Part shown: positions 37,060 to 50,881 of the stretch, in pieces
How positions within the stretch are numbered: the stretch's first letter is position 1
Layout of the letters: each line of letters starts with the position of its first letter
Assembly (NCBI GenBank): GCA_948099385.1
Contig: CANUEZ040000191.1
Span: 9,936,001 to 10,000,000, forward strand
Reading direction: 5' to 3'
Source: Fasciola hepatica
Taxonomy: Eukaryota; Platyhelminthes; Trematoda; Plagiorchiida; Fasciolidae
Length of the DNA stretch: 64,000 bases
Position numbers and translations under genes: made by a program
The notes under the pieces: generated by a model
Told to the model about the DNA's origin: nothing
The model's input: the letters and a program-made list of their open reading frames with translations, nothing else
The model's database searches: none

Positions 37060-37464
37060 GCTTTTATTGTTGGATCATTGAGTGGTAAACTGCTGAAGAA
37101 CAAGCTGATTCACTGGATGGTTGGACGTTGTTTGCAGGGTTACCGACGGTTCCATGGCACACAGGGCCTCCAAGCCCAGAAACGATATGATTTCTATCGA
37201 ATTCAAGAATCGTACTGGGGTATATTCACTTTCTAACCGAACGATTATTGTGGTCTCGCCCAGCAGCGGAAGTTGATATCCAATAACCCTGTGAAAGTGC
37301 ACGGTAGTGGATTTTATGGGTACACTGGGCTGTATCAAGTCAAACACTGATTTCGGAATGGCGGTCTGGCAGCTCCCGGCATTCACGGTGAACCGATATC
37401 TCAAGGCACGTTGGAACTGAACTAATGTGTACAAGAATTGGTTGGATTTACTTGGAATCTTCAT
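37060..37464 (-). pseudogene. gypsy aspartic protease with altered active site
   Basis: A 129-codon frame spans the retropepsin domain that processes Gag-Pol. The active-site position reads VNAGSC at residues 27-32 (about 37,369-37,386) where retropepsins have D(T/S)G, so the catalytic Asp is Asn. The following QTAIPKSVFDLI and the IISFLGLEAL region fit the flap and the C-terminal part of gypsy proteases. There are no internal stops. It lies 68 codons after the nucleocapsid knuckle and upstream of RT, as expected. Confidence 0.75.
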
Positions 37465-37519
37465 TTTGTTTATTGGTCTTTAGGTATCTTTAGGGGTTGC
37501 AGTCATCACATCAAACATG

Positions 37520-38150
37520 CATCTGAAACATACGTTGCGAATGTATCAAGGCTTTCCAACGGAATAGAGTACCGCTATAAGAAAGCGGCAAGTGGAACGT
37601 AGGTGAAATTTGCCGCACGGGAAGCACCTATGAGTTAGACTGGTTTGCGTTTAGGAATCATTTCGTAAGCAGGCTTCAGTTGACGCGTCTGATTTGTATT
37701 TGGTTGGCTTATAGGGACGAACGTGTGGCTAGTGCATTAAGGAATGTGCAGCCGTCACATCGACCACGTCAATCAATTGTTCGCAGTTTGCCCGGACTTA
37801 GGAGAACGTAAAGCCGGGCTTCAGCAATAGCTCCTTTTGCTGCTCCGGTTGATTTATGCCGGAAATAAAGTACTCACGCAAATGTTTATCTTATGGACTA
37901 CCAAAATTACCGTTCGCAGCCTGTGTCTTCAGTGTCAGGATGAACTCACGAAACCATATCCTGAAGCTCACGAACCAGCGGATCAAATTTGGCACCTTCG
38001 GTTGCCTGGAAATTGATCGGAACCACGTGGCCTAGCAGTAGAGTCTTCAACTCGTTGAACTGAACCGCTGTAAAGGCTCTCAGATATGCCAGGTTTTCCA
38101 TCAAAGAGTACAATGAACAGCCGCCAGTTGTCGAGATGAAAGCAGTCTGG
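37520..38150 (-). pseudogene. gypsy Gag: capsid-like part and zinc knuckles
   Basis: From about 38,102 the minus strand reads MENLAYLRAFTAVQFNELK and then GAKFDPLVRELQDMV, resembling the capsid region of gypsy Gag, which packages element RNA. After stops and frame changes, KHLREYF and INQPEQQKELLL lie near 37,850-37,890. At 37,588-37,626 is CFPCGKFHLRSTC, an intact C-X2-C-X3-H-X4-C zinc knuckle. A second, broken knuckle (GKP, stop, YIRNVC) follows near 37,520-37,560. The 5' LTR and leader upstream of 38,150 were not recognised; an RTE-like tail begins at about 38,470. Confidence 0.7.
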
Positions 38151-38469
38151 TTCTATTTCTTGAAATCATTTCGTATGCTATGTCAAAACTCGAAATGTTC
38201 AGTCGAGTCATCAATTTCAGATGTGCTAGCGTGCATGTTTAGCTGTTTATTACTGGGCAGCTCCACGATGCGAAGCAAATTGTTGTAATCATAATGAAAT
38301 AAACCGGCGGGACAAATGGAAATTGCTCCCACCCAGAACCAAGGCTGTGAAATGGCACGTTAAATTTTTCTTTGCAGAAATGGTTGATATAAATATGGTA
38401 CACCCGAGAGCATAATTGACAGACTTTGTCGGAATATTTCATGGCAATCCTGATTTCTTAAGGATCATG
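38151..38469. other. junction between gypsy gag and RTE-like tail
   Basis: About 320 bp with a 67-codon minus frame (38,239-38,442). The string CQLC followed by a late His and Cys looks knuckle-like but has the wrong spacing and lies upstream of the capsid region. No LTR end, primer-binding site or target duplication was found. Confidence 0.4.
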
Positions 38470-38985
38470 AGCGTGCGTGGTTGCGAAGCTGTCCCTGGCC
38501 GCATTACATGTGACAGCTGCTGAATCACCATAGGTAACGGGTATTCGATTTCTGACCACAGTACTGCTTACTCGGTCATTCCATCCAATCTTCGCAATAC
38601 TACGCAAATATCGACAGTCAAAAACATCAAGACGACGAACATCTTTCCCACGCAGCGTCCATGTCTCTCAACTAAACAGCAAAACTGAAAACACCAGTGC
38701 ATAGTACGCACGACCGTTCACCTTCTGCGAAATAACAGATTGGCGCCACAAGTGCTACAATCCAGCGTACGTCGCTCGAGCCTTGGGTATACGCGTGCTC
38801 ACCCTAATGTCGTACTACCATTCGTCATCAAGGTGCTCCCAAGGTTCTTGAAGCGGTCAACAATTGCCAGCGTTTTCACGCCGAGCATTGTGCTCGTAAC
38901 TGTTGATGTACAGTCTCGCACCTTACCTTCACATTTGGAGGTGCAAAGCACATGCCGGAGGGAGCTATAGCTTATTTGATTCTAC
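38470..38985 (-). pseudogene. RTE-like non-LTR retrotransposon C-terminal fragment
   Basis: Reading down the minus strand: LCTSKCEGKVRDCTST (about 38,955), VDRFKNLGSTLMTNGS (about 38,810-38,860), KARATYAGL (about 38,770), WRQSVIS, NGRAYYALVFSVLLFS, ETWTLRGKDVRRLDVFDCRYLR (about 38,600-38,665), IAKIGWNDRV (about 38,570-38,600). This is the RT thumb and C-terminal region of an RTE-like element, related to 31.9-32.3 kb but not a close copy. There are at least two stops or shifts. It abuts the gypsy Gag end on the same strand, suggesting that one element inserted into or replaced part of the other. Confidence 0.8.
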
Positions 38986-40610
38986 CTAGTGCCATTTGCG
39001 CGTGTTCCGAGAATTTGAGCAAGCACACAAGGTATTTTACAATTCACTGGTTCAACACCCACACTTTCGGGACTTCCTAAATCATTCTTTATCATTTGGT
39101 CCAAGACGAAAGGCACCGACCAATGCAGTAGCGAAAGTAAACAAGTTCCAATGCGATTTTCAATAAGGAGCTTTAGCTCAATAACTCCCATTTAGTTATT
39201 TGTACATTCAATCATTTGGATAATGCTGATATTGAGTAAGTAACAAATATGTGTACGTTGTTATCAGCCCATAACATTCGTTGTCGTTTTGGGTCTTCTG
39301 AAACAGGGTCGTCCGTGATTGGTGTCGAACTCATTGTGGGCTTGAGGTTTTCAATGTTGGAGAGTGATTGATGGACCGTCGCTTTAATAGGTATTCGTAA
39401 ACTATTGATGAAGCCACCCTGAGCCACTACGCATGGCCTCGTATTTATGGGTTCGAAGTAGAGTTCGCGCCTTGGTTCCTGCTCCAGATGGGTCCGGTGG
39501 ATATGAATTGCTGATGGTTATCAAAACGGATGAAACTTAAGGGAAGTGCTTCCATGATTTCGGTCGTGATTTCAGTATTGTAAATTCGTGATGATGTATT
39601 TCCAGAAAACTGCTGTTTTTACTTTTTGTAATAATCAAAATATATCCCCGTAGACTGCCTAAAACGTAAGACTACGGTTGTCACTTTGGCTTAACCACGG
39701 AAACGTCGGTATTATTTAGCATCGTTCATGTCATCCACTTATAGTTTGCGCCAGAATCAACAACCAACGAGGACCTCAGTGAATGTTCGTTGCGGACTAT
39801 TCCTAATAGGGATGAAGCAGCTCTGCAGTACTGCCACGGGGTTCAATGACAAGCATTGTTTGCTTACTTTGAAACAAACCTTTTGCAGATATAATGCAGC
39901 CCGATATTACATGGTTAGATCAAATTTGCGAGGTATGTTTATTGCTTCAAACATAGAGCCGTTGATGTTATATGTCTCTCCTACGGTTTTTACTATTTTG
40001 TGCCACCAGAGTCGATTTACAAGCAAGCGTCAACAGGTCGTGTAGGTGACTTTCTCGCCATACACGTGTTAGGTCTCAACCACGGGTGAAGGATTTATGG
40101 ATAAATTCACGGTAAATCTTGAATGGTACTTTCAATGTGGCACGACAATAGCTTTCAATTCGAGGGTGGCAAGTTAGAAGAAAAAAAATGGCGGTGTTCA
40201 AAATACATATACAGATAAACACCCAGTGTGTTGGCAAAAGTGAAATATTTTCCAGGGTCAAGTTCACGAGGAAACTCTTCCAATCTGCCGAAACCACAAC
40301 ATACTCTACACATGGAAGAGTAAAGACTATTTGAAAAATCGAGGATATAGTTTCAGAGAAGTCATTCAGTTCAGCAATGGGACATCTGAGAAGAATATGG
40401 TTCACATGTCAGGCAAATGATTCACTTTCTTCTCAGATGATCCTCGCTCATTGATGACGCATTCATTCAATCGTGATCAGATTACAATATATCTGAAGAG
40501 ATATTCTAGCAGTTTTGAACGCCTAGGAGTGTTGAATTAGATACAGGGGCCGGCAGGTATCAACTAATCTCAATCTGACTTTCAGCATTGGAATCGTGAA
40601 AATGCGTTCA
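38986..40610. other. unassigned DNA
   Basis: Short frames only, including a 109-codon minus frame (40,076-40,405) with no recognisable motif. Confidence 0.5.
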
Positions 40611-40611
40611 A

Positions 40612-40662
40612 ATATATACCTATATACATAATATATATATACGTATATATATATATGTGTAT
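40612..40662. repeat. interrupted TA-rich microsatellite
   Basis: ATATATACCTATATACATAA-type units with interruptions. Low complexity and locally self-complementary. Confidence 0.8.
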
Positions 40663-43600
40663 AGACTTGAACGCAGATTTGATGTTCTCTGAGGCGGGGT
40701 CAGCACTTGATACCTTTGGAGCGACGACCAAACATTTTGTACTGCGTTTTCAACAGAATCAATCAGTGTCATTGGATAGGGCTTCCTTGATTCCACTAGT
40801 AGTTCAAGTGTACACGGACGTATCCAGGTCTTTTCGAATCACTGATCGGAATAGAGTCTTTCATGAATCTGGCAAACTCACGGTCAATTCTGGCATGCCT
40901 GCATTACTAAGTTTGTAACATTTCAAACACGAATCCACAAGCCCAAAATCTGTACCTGGCCCATTCATATGAAATGTGCAAGTGGGAACACCAGCGTGAA
41001 TAGATACTTCGTAATTTTCTAAAAATCCCATCGACTGACTAATGCTAGCCACATTTACACTTTTTCAACGAGCCATGTTTATCACAAATGCCATACAAAA
41101 AGCAGCTTTAGCCGCTTTCTGGGGCCGTAATTGGGATATACATATATCTGTTTAGACCAAAGTGAACGATTACCACAAACAACCTAGCTCTTCAAATTAC
41201 AGATAACCCAAACAAAATTTATCGACGAATCGACTGTCGCGATAGAACATTGCAATGGATCCCAGTTAGTAGGATGTGCTGCATCGACCTGGAAAGACAG
41301 ACCTACAACCTTTTTTCTTTCAAGGTACAGGTGCTTCGCAACAAGAAAAACATTGCTGAGTAATTTCTCCGTCCGCACTCATGTTAAGAGAGGAACTAAG
41401 CGATTTTTCAAAACGCTCCTACTCACTCGTGATTTTTCCAATGGAGGTAAAGCGGAGGTAGCCTCAGATATTTGCGGTGAGAGAAAATCCTCGTCTTGTC
41501 CATTTGCTCGTTGTGCCATCCCCACAGAGCATGTCCGTTCAGAAATAAAGCTGATTTTATCAATGAGATATGAAAAGATGTCACTAATGAGGTGCTGGGC
41601 AGAACCAACAGGGAACAATACACCGTTACATTGGTAAAATTACCTTATCAGTTTTTATTTCATATTGTCTCACAACCCATTGGTCGATGACTTTTTTGAA
41701 GAATGTACCATGCACTGTTCTTCATTGTTTACGGACAGGAAGGAGAGTGTGATGTGTTTATATTCGAAAGCATTCGTGTCCTGGTTCATTAGATATCAGT
41801 GTTGACAAATTAATTCCACAAAAGTATTGTCATTCAAATGTAAAATGATATGCTCTGTTTTCGAGAGTAGCGCGCACCTCGGTGAAGTTAAGATGGATTT
41901 ACCGAGACAAGTGCCTGTTCCATATGTTACCCACAGTATTTCTCTTTGCACAGACGTGACTGTGATCATCAATTTTGTTGTGATAGAATGCAATATGGTT
42001 TAGGCAGACGGAAGTTTACCCAAACACTCTAACTGACGAATACAAGGAGACGCTACTAGTGATTCATCTTCCAGATGCTTTGGATGAAATCCCTCAACAT
42101 CTAAGGTTAGTTTGAAACCTCTGGTTTGTCATCAATGCCAAGTTGTTTGCGATACGTGCTTACTTTCATATTACGTGACAAGTAGAACAGCATAAACGAA
42201 CTATAGATTATAGCTAGTGTAGCTTAGACTTTCGAATGTCCTAAATATTAGGAAGGACATAGCTGACTTCCAGTTTATCATCCTCAACGATATAAACATA
42301 TGTTATGATTCAGAATACAATAAATCTGTCTCGTGCGCGTGTCTTGCAGTGTAGAATGCTCAGACTTGTAGACAAATGTTAGCTAGTTAGTTATCTAAAA
42401 AGGCGCGAATGGTTTTCGAGCACAATTGGAAGGATTGCAAAATAAATAACAAGTGTTTGTTTGGGGTAATGATGCGACCCTCTGAAAACCTTTACCTTCG
42501 TTTTCAAATTTCGTAAGCTATGCAAATTGCATTTATCTTATCGGTTGAGTGGCTCAACTCAAAAGTTCCAAATGTATATCTTTCGTTATTGTCTCAATTA
42601 CTCTTTTGTTTGATCAACCAGTCGATGTTTACAGACGTGTTCAAATAAGCAACTCGCGTTGAGACCAATAGAACAGGCAAACGAATACACACGGTTGTAT
42701 ATTTTTCCCTTTTCGTTCAGTAAGAAACATCCAGTCGCTTCGAACATAAGTGCGATTTCTCGCTGTGCCAAATAAAACGTTCCGTTAAGTGCTACCGACA
42801 CTATTAGCCGGCTGGCTTTGTCTTTATACCACCTTGAGGCTTGACGGAGAGTTAAAAAGGCTTTTTCATCCGTCCTACCTGCCTGTGTTTGTTTTAAAAG
42901 TTTTTAATCATCCCGTTATAGATCGCACAGAGTAGTCACTTTTGTTCAGTTGTTTATGCAGCTAAGCCTTGCTCATAAACGGGAAGAAATTTTGTTTTTC
43001 TTTTTCTTTGAGATAAAACAAAATCATGGGCGTATCCGTTTTGCCCATTCGACTTTGCTTTAGTATGCCCTTTTTTTGTTCAAATGAGACTATCACTCAG
43101 ACTGATAAAAAGGGCTCCGCTTTTGTCCATTGTGATATGCAGGGTAAAACGTTTATTGTTGTAAGGTTGTTGAATCATTACCATTTACCTGGGTTGGAAT
43201 ATCTCAAAAAAAAGCAACCAGGGTCGACATGAATATATTACCCATCAGCTTGTTGAAAGACTCAAACTACTATTAGGCAATTTATTTTACGGGGAACAAG
43301 TGCATGTAACTCCAAGTTGAAACTAGTCACTTCTTACCGAAGGTAGGCTGAAATATTTGGCTTTTTCTATTGCTAGACATAAACTTCCTTCATTAGGAGC
43401 CAAATCAAATATCAGAGGGAAACTCATTGAAATCTATTGAAGAATTATGTGTCCTTCTCTCTACAAGCGTGAGCGATCAAACTTCAACATATATAGCACG
43501 ACGACTGAAATACTACAGGTGAATTGAATTCAATTATGCATTTTTTTGATGATAATGTACCATACACTTAAATTGAAGACGGTGATCAAAGGAAAACAGG

Positions 43601-46600
43601 TTTCAACTCATGAATGTCCATGAGTCATATTCAGTTACGGGATTTCTGCTAACAAAAATATATTGACCTTGCTCACCTCAATCATAGGCTCCCTTATGGC
43701 CGTCGTGTAAGCTTCCTTATAGTTGGTTAAAATTTTTAACCTTAGTATCCCTGTGGCGGTAATGCAAATGGAAATGAATTCGGCATATCAATCAGTAAAT
43801 CGCTCAATGAACGATGTCGAACAGCCTGATATGAACAGATTTGTAACAGCACTGCAACCGTTTAACGTGGTACAATGGCAGTGCAGCTCGTTCTGTTTCT
43901 TGCGCCAACTGGAAATCAATAAGCTTTAAAACCAAATTAGCAGCCAGATTTTCCACTGAATTAACCTAGTCGATATTCCCAACAAACCCTTCTATCAGTA
44001 ACATTTCATCACCTCAATATCCTTGGACTAAATCGCTAGTATCTGCTTCCTCTTTGCTTGCAAATCCTCTCGACTTGGAAAAAGTATTTGCATTTTACCT
44101 TGTTTGACGTAGATTTCCTCAATGTGACTTGTGGGCGAAAACCAACCCCCCTTTTTTTTCTACTACTGAAATGTGGTGCTTGTCATCGATGACTGATTCA
44201 AACAACGGCAAACCCCTCAGCCAGACTGTTGATTAAAATAAGATGCAAAAGTTAACCCAAAAAGTCACGGATAAGATCTGCTTTGCTGCAAACAAGACAT
44301 CATATTCACTGACGGTGCTTCTGAAATTCGGAACTGAGTTGCTTTCGTAGGGCGATTTTTATTTTGAATTGCTTGATTTCGTAAGGGATTCTTTACTTTT
44401 ACATTGACGCCTTGACTTCTGTGGTCGAAAACCGAACATCACAGAACCGTCAACATGTCCCGTTTCGTTTGCGCCTCTCCCTCATGCAATTTATAACTTT
44501 CCATATACTTCCGGTGGCATGCTTTGAACAATCAGTCCATTGGTCGCCGCACTGATCCACAGCTGATGCAACAGGAACTGATAATGAAAACCCTCCCCTG
44601 AGATCTGCCGAATTCCATTGTGTTCAATGACCCCATGGCCATCACGTGAGCACCTCACTGCGTAATTTTAGTCACGAGCTGCGCAAGCAACTCCTGAAAT
44701 GTTACACATGTTATTTCCCCCCTTCTTCCGGTAGTACATCGTTTTCCCACTCCTAACCAGTAATCCCTCAATTGACGTCAACGAATGTGTGCCATTCCTC
44801 AGTCCCTCGCAGGTCACTATCCTTTCTTATTCTGAGACTCTCGTCTCCGCATCTTTATCCAGGAGCAAAGCCAGCCCGCATAACTCCATGCTGGGTATAT
44901 GCGTGTGGTCACGGTAAAAATGATGCAGTAATAAAATAAAGGTAAGTCGCAGCCAGACCCTTCAATATGCTAGAGAACGTACAATCTCTCAGGTAAGCCC
45001 AATGACGGTCCTAGTTGGTCGAGTTCTAGATATTTTTTACTGAAACCATTGTCAGTGACCAAAAATCAGATGACCGCTATGGTTATGGAGAAAACTCCAG
45101 TGGAGTGCATTAGAAATCGGATGCTTAATGATACCAGTATTCACCAATTTTTGCTGCCACGGACGTAGTCCAACTGGGTAAATGTGTGTACAGATGTCCA
45201 TATCATTGCGGAGTCAATGGTTTTGAGCATTCGTTTGCCTTTTTAATTTACTTGGTTGCGAACGGCATTACCATAGGAGCCGACCGCCAAATCACATAAC
45301 CAAACTAATACCCCACTCCTATACATCCATTGATTGCTGACCCCGACAATGCTGTTCTCACCTTCGTCCTCTAACCTCTAACTTCATTTGGTATATCGTG
45401 TTCGAGTCTAGGAATCTACTGCATGAAAAGCAAAATTGAGAGGATAAAATATGTGGGATGGGGATAGTTGAGACATCAATTCGTGACTCGGAGTCACGTA
45501 CTTGCTTACAGACTTCCGTCTCTACTAAGATGCATGTGCTTGTGTTTGATATACTCACTTGTCGAATATGCATCCCTCGTACGCATATGATTGTGATCTA
45601 CGAAACAAAATAGTGACCCACTTCTGCTCTGTGTTATATTCAGTGCAAGGTCAGCAGCTCATTTAAAACAGTTTTTCGTAATAACATGCTGCTTCAATGA
45701 CTTGCATCTGCTTTTCAATGCATCACTTTTATTCTTTTTATCATTGACATGGAAGTTTGCCTGTTTTCCTACCTGTTTTGAAGAATAATTAACATTGGTC
45801 CGTGTAGATTATTACGATCACCAGCTTAGATGCATCTGTGGGATCCTGTAACTCATAGAATAATGCTAAGAAGTTTCGTCAACTGTGATACAAATGGTTC
45901 TTTTTTACCTTGTATCTAAACAGAGTAAAAGAGTTTTGGTCAGCAGTTCTGTGGAGTAAGCAGAAACCAACATTGTGTGGATAAATATGCATTTCGATAG
46001 AAAAAAACCCGCTCCGGAAAATTCCCGGAAGAGTCATATGCTGATGGTGTTTGAGCCAAGGCCAACTTGCTAACTGCCCTTCCCAGTAAACTAATGCCAG
46101 CCCACTATCATAAGATGCCCAAGCACAGCCGGTATATTATAAGAGTTATTGCCTGAGACAAAGATTCTACGACCGACGGGACACCGGGTCGATGACATGG
46201 AGCCATAAAAGCAGAGATAAATCCTGTCAAGAGGATTCAGAATAACTACCTGACGGTTACAAAGCTTGGTCGCCCACACCAGTCACCGTACCAGTGGCTG
46301 GGTGCAAGGACTAACACCAAAGTGAATGTTGTATTCGGCGCTAAAAAACAAGGCCATTTGAGGGCAGAACAGTCTTCTCATTAGAATGATTGTGCGGCTA
46401 CGGAACAATGCAAATGATGCACACACATCGCAGGGTTCCTTGTCAAGGCTGAAAACTGAGTGACAGCTAAGCTTCATCGAGAAATTACGTCATCAAGACT
46501 GACCAAGCCACAAATCAGTTAACCATCAACGGCGAACTTGGGCTAATACCAAATCAACGCGCATTTTTCAAATATCTGTTACTTCTAAAGGCGACCATGA

Positions 46601-49600
46601 ATTGATCTTAGACTTCTATTTTTTCCACACGCACCCATAATCATTCCATAGTTTTGCATGTAAGAATGACTTCCTTTTTGAATAAATTACCTGTTTACCT
46701 TTGTGTTTTACACGTGATTTCAATTCTTTGATATCTAAGTAATCACTGTTTGTTCTATTTCCTAAAGCAAAAATGACAAATGCCTAGTCCTGAAAGATAT
46801 CTGATAAATGACAACGCTGAACATTGGTGGGAAATTATTCTTCGACGGCAGCTTCCTCGAACCGGATCATGATTCAATAAAAGTACATAGGAAAAAACAA
46901 AAATTAAGCCAATCCGTATGGTATTAGGAAAATGTTGATCAACCTCAGAATCATTCTTAAGTTATTTTTCTCTAAAAATTACACGATAGAATATAGGCAG
47001 AGTTTATGTGGGTCAAAAATACATCAGGCATGAATTTAATAATATAATGTTCTGCCATGTAAATTGCAGTGGTACACTTAAAAGTGTGCTTGAGTGAGCT
47101 TCGGCTTAAAAATCAATCTGCTACTTCACGGAAAATTTACCTCTTCATAAAAAACAACATGCTTCTGTGCCTTATAAAAAGCGTATTAACCTCATCGGGT
47201 ATGACCGCGTTTACGCCAGTATGCTAATAGCTCAACGACCGAGCATACAATCCCAACCCTTACTGGCGTATCATATATTTGTTTCAGAAATGAATGATTT
47301 TCAGTTCAACGAACCTTCAACGACTTTTTTGCCAATGCAGAATCCACTGTATACTGTGGCAAACAATTTTGGACAAATTGTTTGGATTTCGAGTCAGCTT
47401 GAGTTTATCACCCATAGGCTATTTAGGATCAATATACACAATTCCGCGAGAAAAATAGGGAGCACATGAAAATCTGTAGGCTGTACAGCACAACAGCAAA
47501 TAAAAGCGTACACCGTACAACTTCCCGATGTCTTAGTTGCCATATAATTTCCAGCGCTGCTGTTTTTTATAAAGCTTGTTTGAGTCGACCATAAAGTGTA
47601 CAAAGTGGCAATTACCGTCAGATATTTAGTGGAAAGGTTCAAACAGTATTCACGCCTAGCAAAATGTAGGTCTTTCAGCGAAATTGCCATCTTAGGAAGA
47701 GGAACTATCCAGTGGTCAACAAACACAGCGCAATTACATTATTTCCAGGAATACGCTTCGGGTTTTGAGAATACCATATGGAGGGTAATTGTTTTGAGCG
47801 GAATCAGAACTAATCCCAATCAGTGTCAAAGGCGAAAGGAGGAGAAATCTTTGTAAATCGGATGGCTCTGCAATAAGAGCTAAAAAGTTCGCTTTGCCAA
47901 TCACAAAGTCCTAAATCTTGATTATACTGGTAACATTTCCTTGAATCAACTTGTAATTATGATCCAAGTGGTGGGTAAACCTGCTTTTTCAAATTAACTT
48001 ACAAATGTTCTATGGGAACTGCGCTTCCGAATGAAATAACGACGGCAAAGTAACTTCAAAGATCAGCAGTGCATACATAACGTTTTTCCAGCTCTAACGT
48101 GTATAACGGTTATCAGTTTATGAACTGGTCAGTAAGAGCTGAGAAAACTGGGAGCCTCGAAGTGTTTGTCCACGAGTGTTTGCGTTGAGCTTGCAGCACT
48201 AACCAAATACAACACAGTTCTGGAATAACTGCCTTTGTCTAGTCCTAGTGACCATTCGTTCAACTCGCATCATATACCCTGATTTGGATTTTTCTTGGGG
48301 TCAGAGTGGATGTGCACCACTGATGATGCCTCACAAGGGTCATTGTTAATACTGCATGATAAAATATCTCCTACCAAGTATTCACCAAATTTCTATACTG
48401 AAACCTCATATCCTTTTTAGTTGAATTAGTCATGTGTGACAGGTCCCTGTAGCTGCTTTTGTGAAATGATATACCATATCTAGCTTGCAAATTTCGTAGC
48501 AATTTTGTTATACCAATCTCATCGTGAGGTGGGATTTGAGGTGATTTATGAAGGACACTTGCAAAATGGAACTTATGAATGTATTCATTACACTGGAGTT
48601 CAAGGTCGAAAACAACTTAGCACGAAGGTTCATACGGGCAGCATAAATAATAGACGACCTTTTGTGTGAATCATTACCAAGAACTTCCTTAAAAAAGAAT
48701 AACCATTCATGGTCATCCGGTAAAATTATCCAGTCTTTCAGAAAGGAATTTATCAATGGATTCTCTGTTGTTGTGGAATAACGCACCACGTAAGTTCTCC
48801 TTTGAGTCCCTAATCTTCTAGCCCTTTTCCCATTTTCCCACGCTTCTGTTTGCCTCCCATGGCATACAGGCAACGTGTGTGTGCGGCATGCACCTTTTGA
48901 GTTTCGGTTAATGAAAGCGCAGATCAGTGTATAAAAATATTCAAGTTTTGTCTGTTAGATTCGCATCTCTTTTTTTGGTACTGACCCGATTGATGGTAAA
49001 TAACATAAATACTATTGTGTGAGGTATACAAATTGATCCATAAGATTATCTCCTTGAAATGTAGATCGACGGTATCAGTATTAACGAATCGTTTGTTTTT
49101 AGGTATCCAGTTGGTAAATTATAATTGATTTCAATTAAATGCCGACGTATTCTAGCAGCCCTGATGTCGGTAAGGTTAAGAATATGATTGCACTATTTGT
49201 GATGAAACTGGATCACCGGAACCACAAAGCATATAAATACGCTTTATTTCACATATTTGAAGACGTAGTTTCTCATTGGACATGAGTGCCATCATCACGG
49301 ATCGATATTATGTATTCAGCTGTGAAACTGTCCTCAGAAAGACCAACCACGGTAACGAGATCTTTTCCGGAGTGTATACATTTCCGACAATGTTGTATTT
49401 TTTCATCATATAAAAATAACATATAATTGAAGTGTCCATTCCCTTTTCTAATCTTCTCATTCGTAGACCAATTTCCGAAAGTACTAATAGATCTTTAAAT
49501 GGAACCAAAATGCTAACAGTTTCTTTTGTTGAAGTACGCAGTAGGTAAATCCCCTTTGCTCACCTACTTTAGACATATTAACCTCGACAATTATTACGTC

Positions 49601-50440
49601 ACACATGATGTCCCCACTGAATGTACCAGAATGTACCACAAGGCTTTATATTTTATTTGAAAAGGAACCAAAAATTTGATCTGCTAATCCCAAATGAGCC
49701 GTTTATCAGAAATACTCTAAATTTCAATTTATCTCGCATACAGCAAACATCAATGGGAATACCCCAGTGTTGTTAAACATGAATGTGATCGCGAACGAAA
49801 TGATAGTCGGTGGTACAAAAAGCTAATATTCTCTGTTCCTCGGACACGAATACAAACAGTGGAGCCCCTGAAATCACAATCAATAAATTTTACTAAGTGG
49901 ACGTTAGGAACACACTGCCACATTAGGGTTCACAGCTGAAATTTGGAAAACATTCTCTGCAAATGTCTTCAACGATCATTCCAAGAAGACCACCTGATTG
50001 ATTCATTCGCCCGAAAACCAATAATAACGGAAACTATCTGTTGCCAATGCTATCACCAACCAGAATACAAATTCCAAACACACTGATGGAATATGAATTT
50101 GGTACGCCTAAATGATGTGTTTCTACTCAGGCAGGTTTGAAGTTTCTAATTTCTAACCTAAACGAATGCATTGATCAGATTTGACTGATGGTTTTCGAGA
50201 AAATATTGACAATTTATTCTATTCTTCAAGAGGATTGAATGCACAGGGATTAGCTTTAATATATATATTGACAAACTACACATGCAAGTTTACCGCATGG
50301 AAAAATAATAACTTTCACATGCCATCAGATATTCTAAGACTACTGACTTTATTGTCTACAGGCAAAGGCTTCTAACAAATTGACGGTCTTGCAGTAGACA
50401 GATTGCTGGGATTGATTTTTGCTGATGTTTTCAAGTACGT
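40663..50440. other. unassigned DNA
   Basis: Nearly ten kilobases in which I recognise no gene or element with confidence. At about 44,870-44,900 the plus strand encodes PGAKPARITPCWV, faintly similar to a Gag C-terminal pattern, but it is too short to call. Confidence 0.5.
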
Positions 50441-50449
50441 AATACAAGT

Positions 50450-50881
50450 ATGACTGGACTCAGTGATCACAAGGAAGGTCTTATAAACAGAATATGTAAA
50501 CTGGTATTATGTGTTGCGAGTAATGTTGACAATTTTCAAGTATTCATAGAAAATTTCAATGGAGCACATCTCATTTTCATAATCACGTGTGAAATGGAAC
50601 TGCAAGGGTTGCCACTCTTCATCGATGTCTCATCAGCTCGAAAAAAGGACGGATCTATTCGGCAATCTACGTCCTATAAGAAAACAGTCTCGACCGTAGC
50701 TCCATTCCAACATTTTTTCATCAATAGAACAAAAGATAGCCTTTGTCAGAACAATATTAATTGGGGAAAGACTAATACTTACGAAAGATTCTCCATCAAA
50801 GGAAAGCGCTTTTTTTATTTGCCACAAAATGTGCTAACGGGTATCCGGACGAAATTACTTATTTTCCTTATCACAACATAG
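50450..50881 (+). pseudogene. Penelope-like element RT C-terminal fragment
   Basis: A 143-codon frame resembles the end of the Penelope-like reverse transcriptase. NVDNFQVFIENFNGAH (residues 25-40) followed by IITCEMELQGLPLFIDV (44-60) matches the family's run from the F..FL..LN block to T.E.E....LPFLD. Then RKKDGSI (64-70), STSYKKTVST and APFQHFF (84-90) match the R..DG....Y.KPT...Y.HF pattern. The palm motif upstream and a GIY-YIG endonuclease downstream were not recognised. The frame has no stop, but its changed key residues (LPLFID for LPFLD) suggest decay. Assignment rests on motif order, seen by eye. Confidence 0.55.

Noticed and set aside
38239..38442. CQLC...C string as a Gag zinc knuckle
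   Set aside because: The spacing is wrong (six residues between His and Cys) and it lies upstream of the capsid region; the true knuckle is at 37,588-37,626.
44400..44930. Possible Gag remnant (PGAKPARITPCWV)
   Set aside because: Only about a dozen residues resemble a Gag pattern and neighbouring frames do not continue it.
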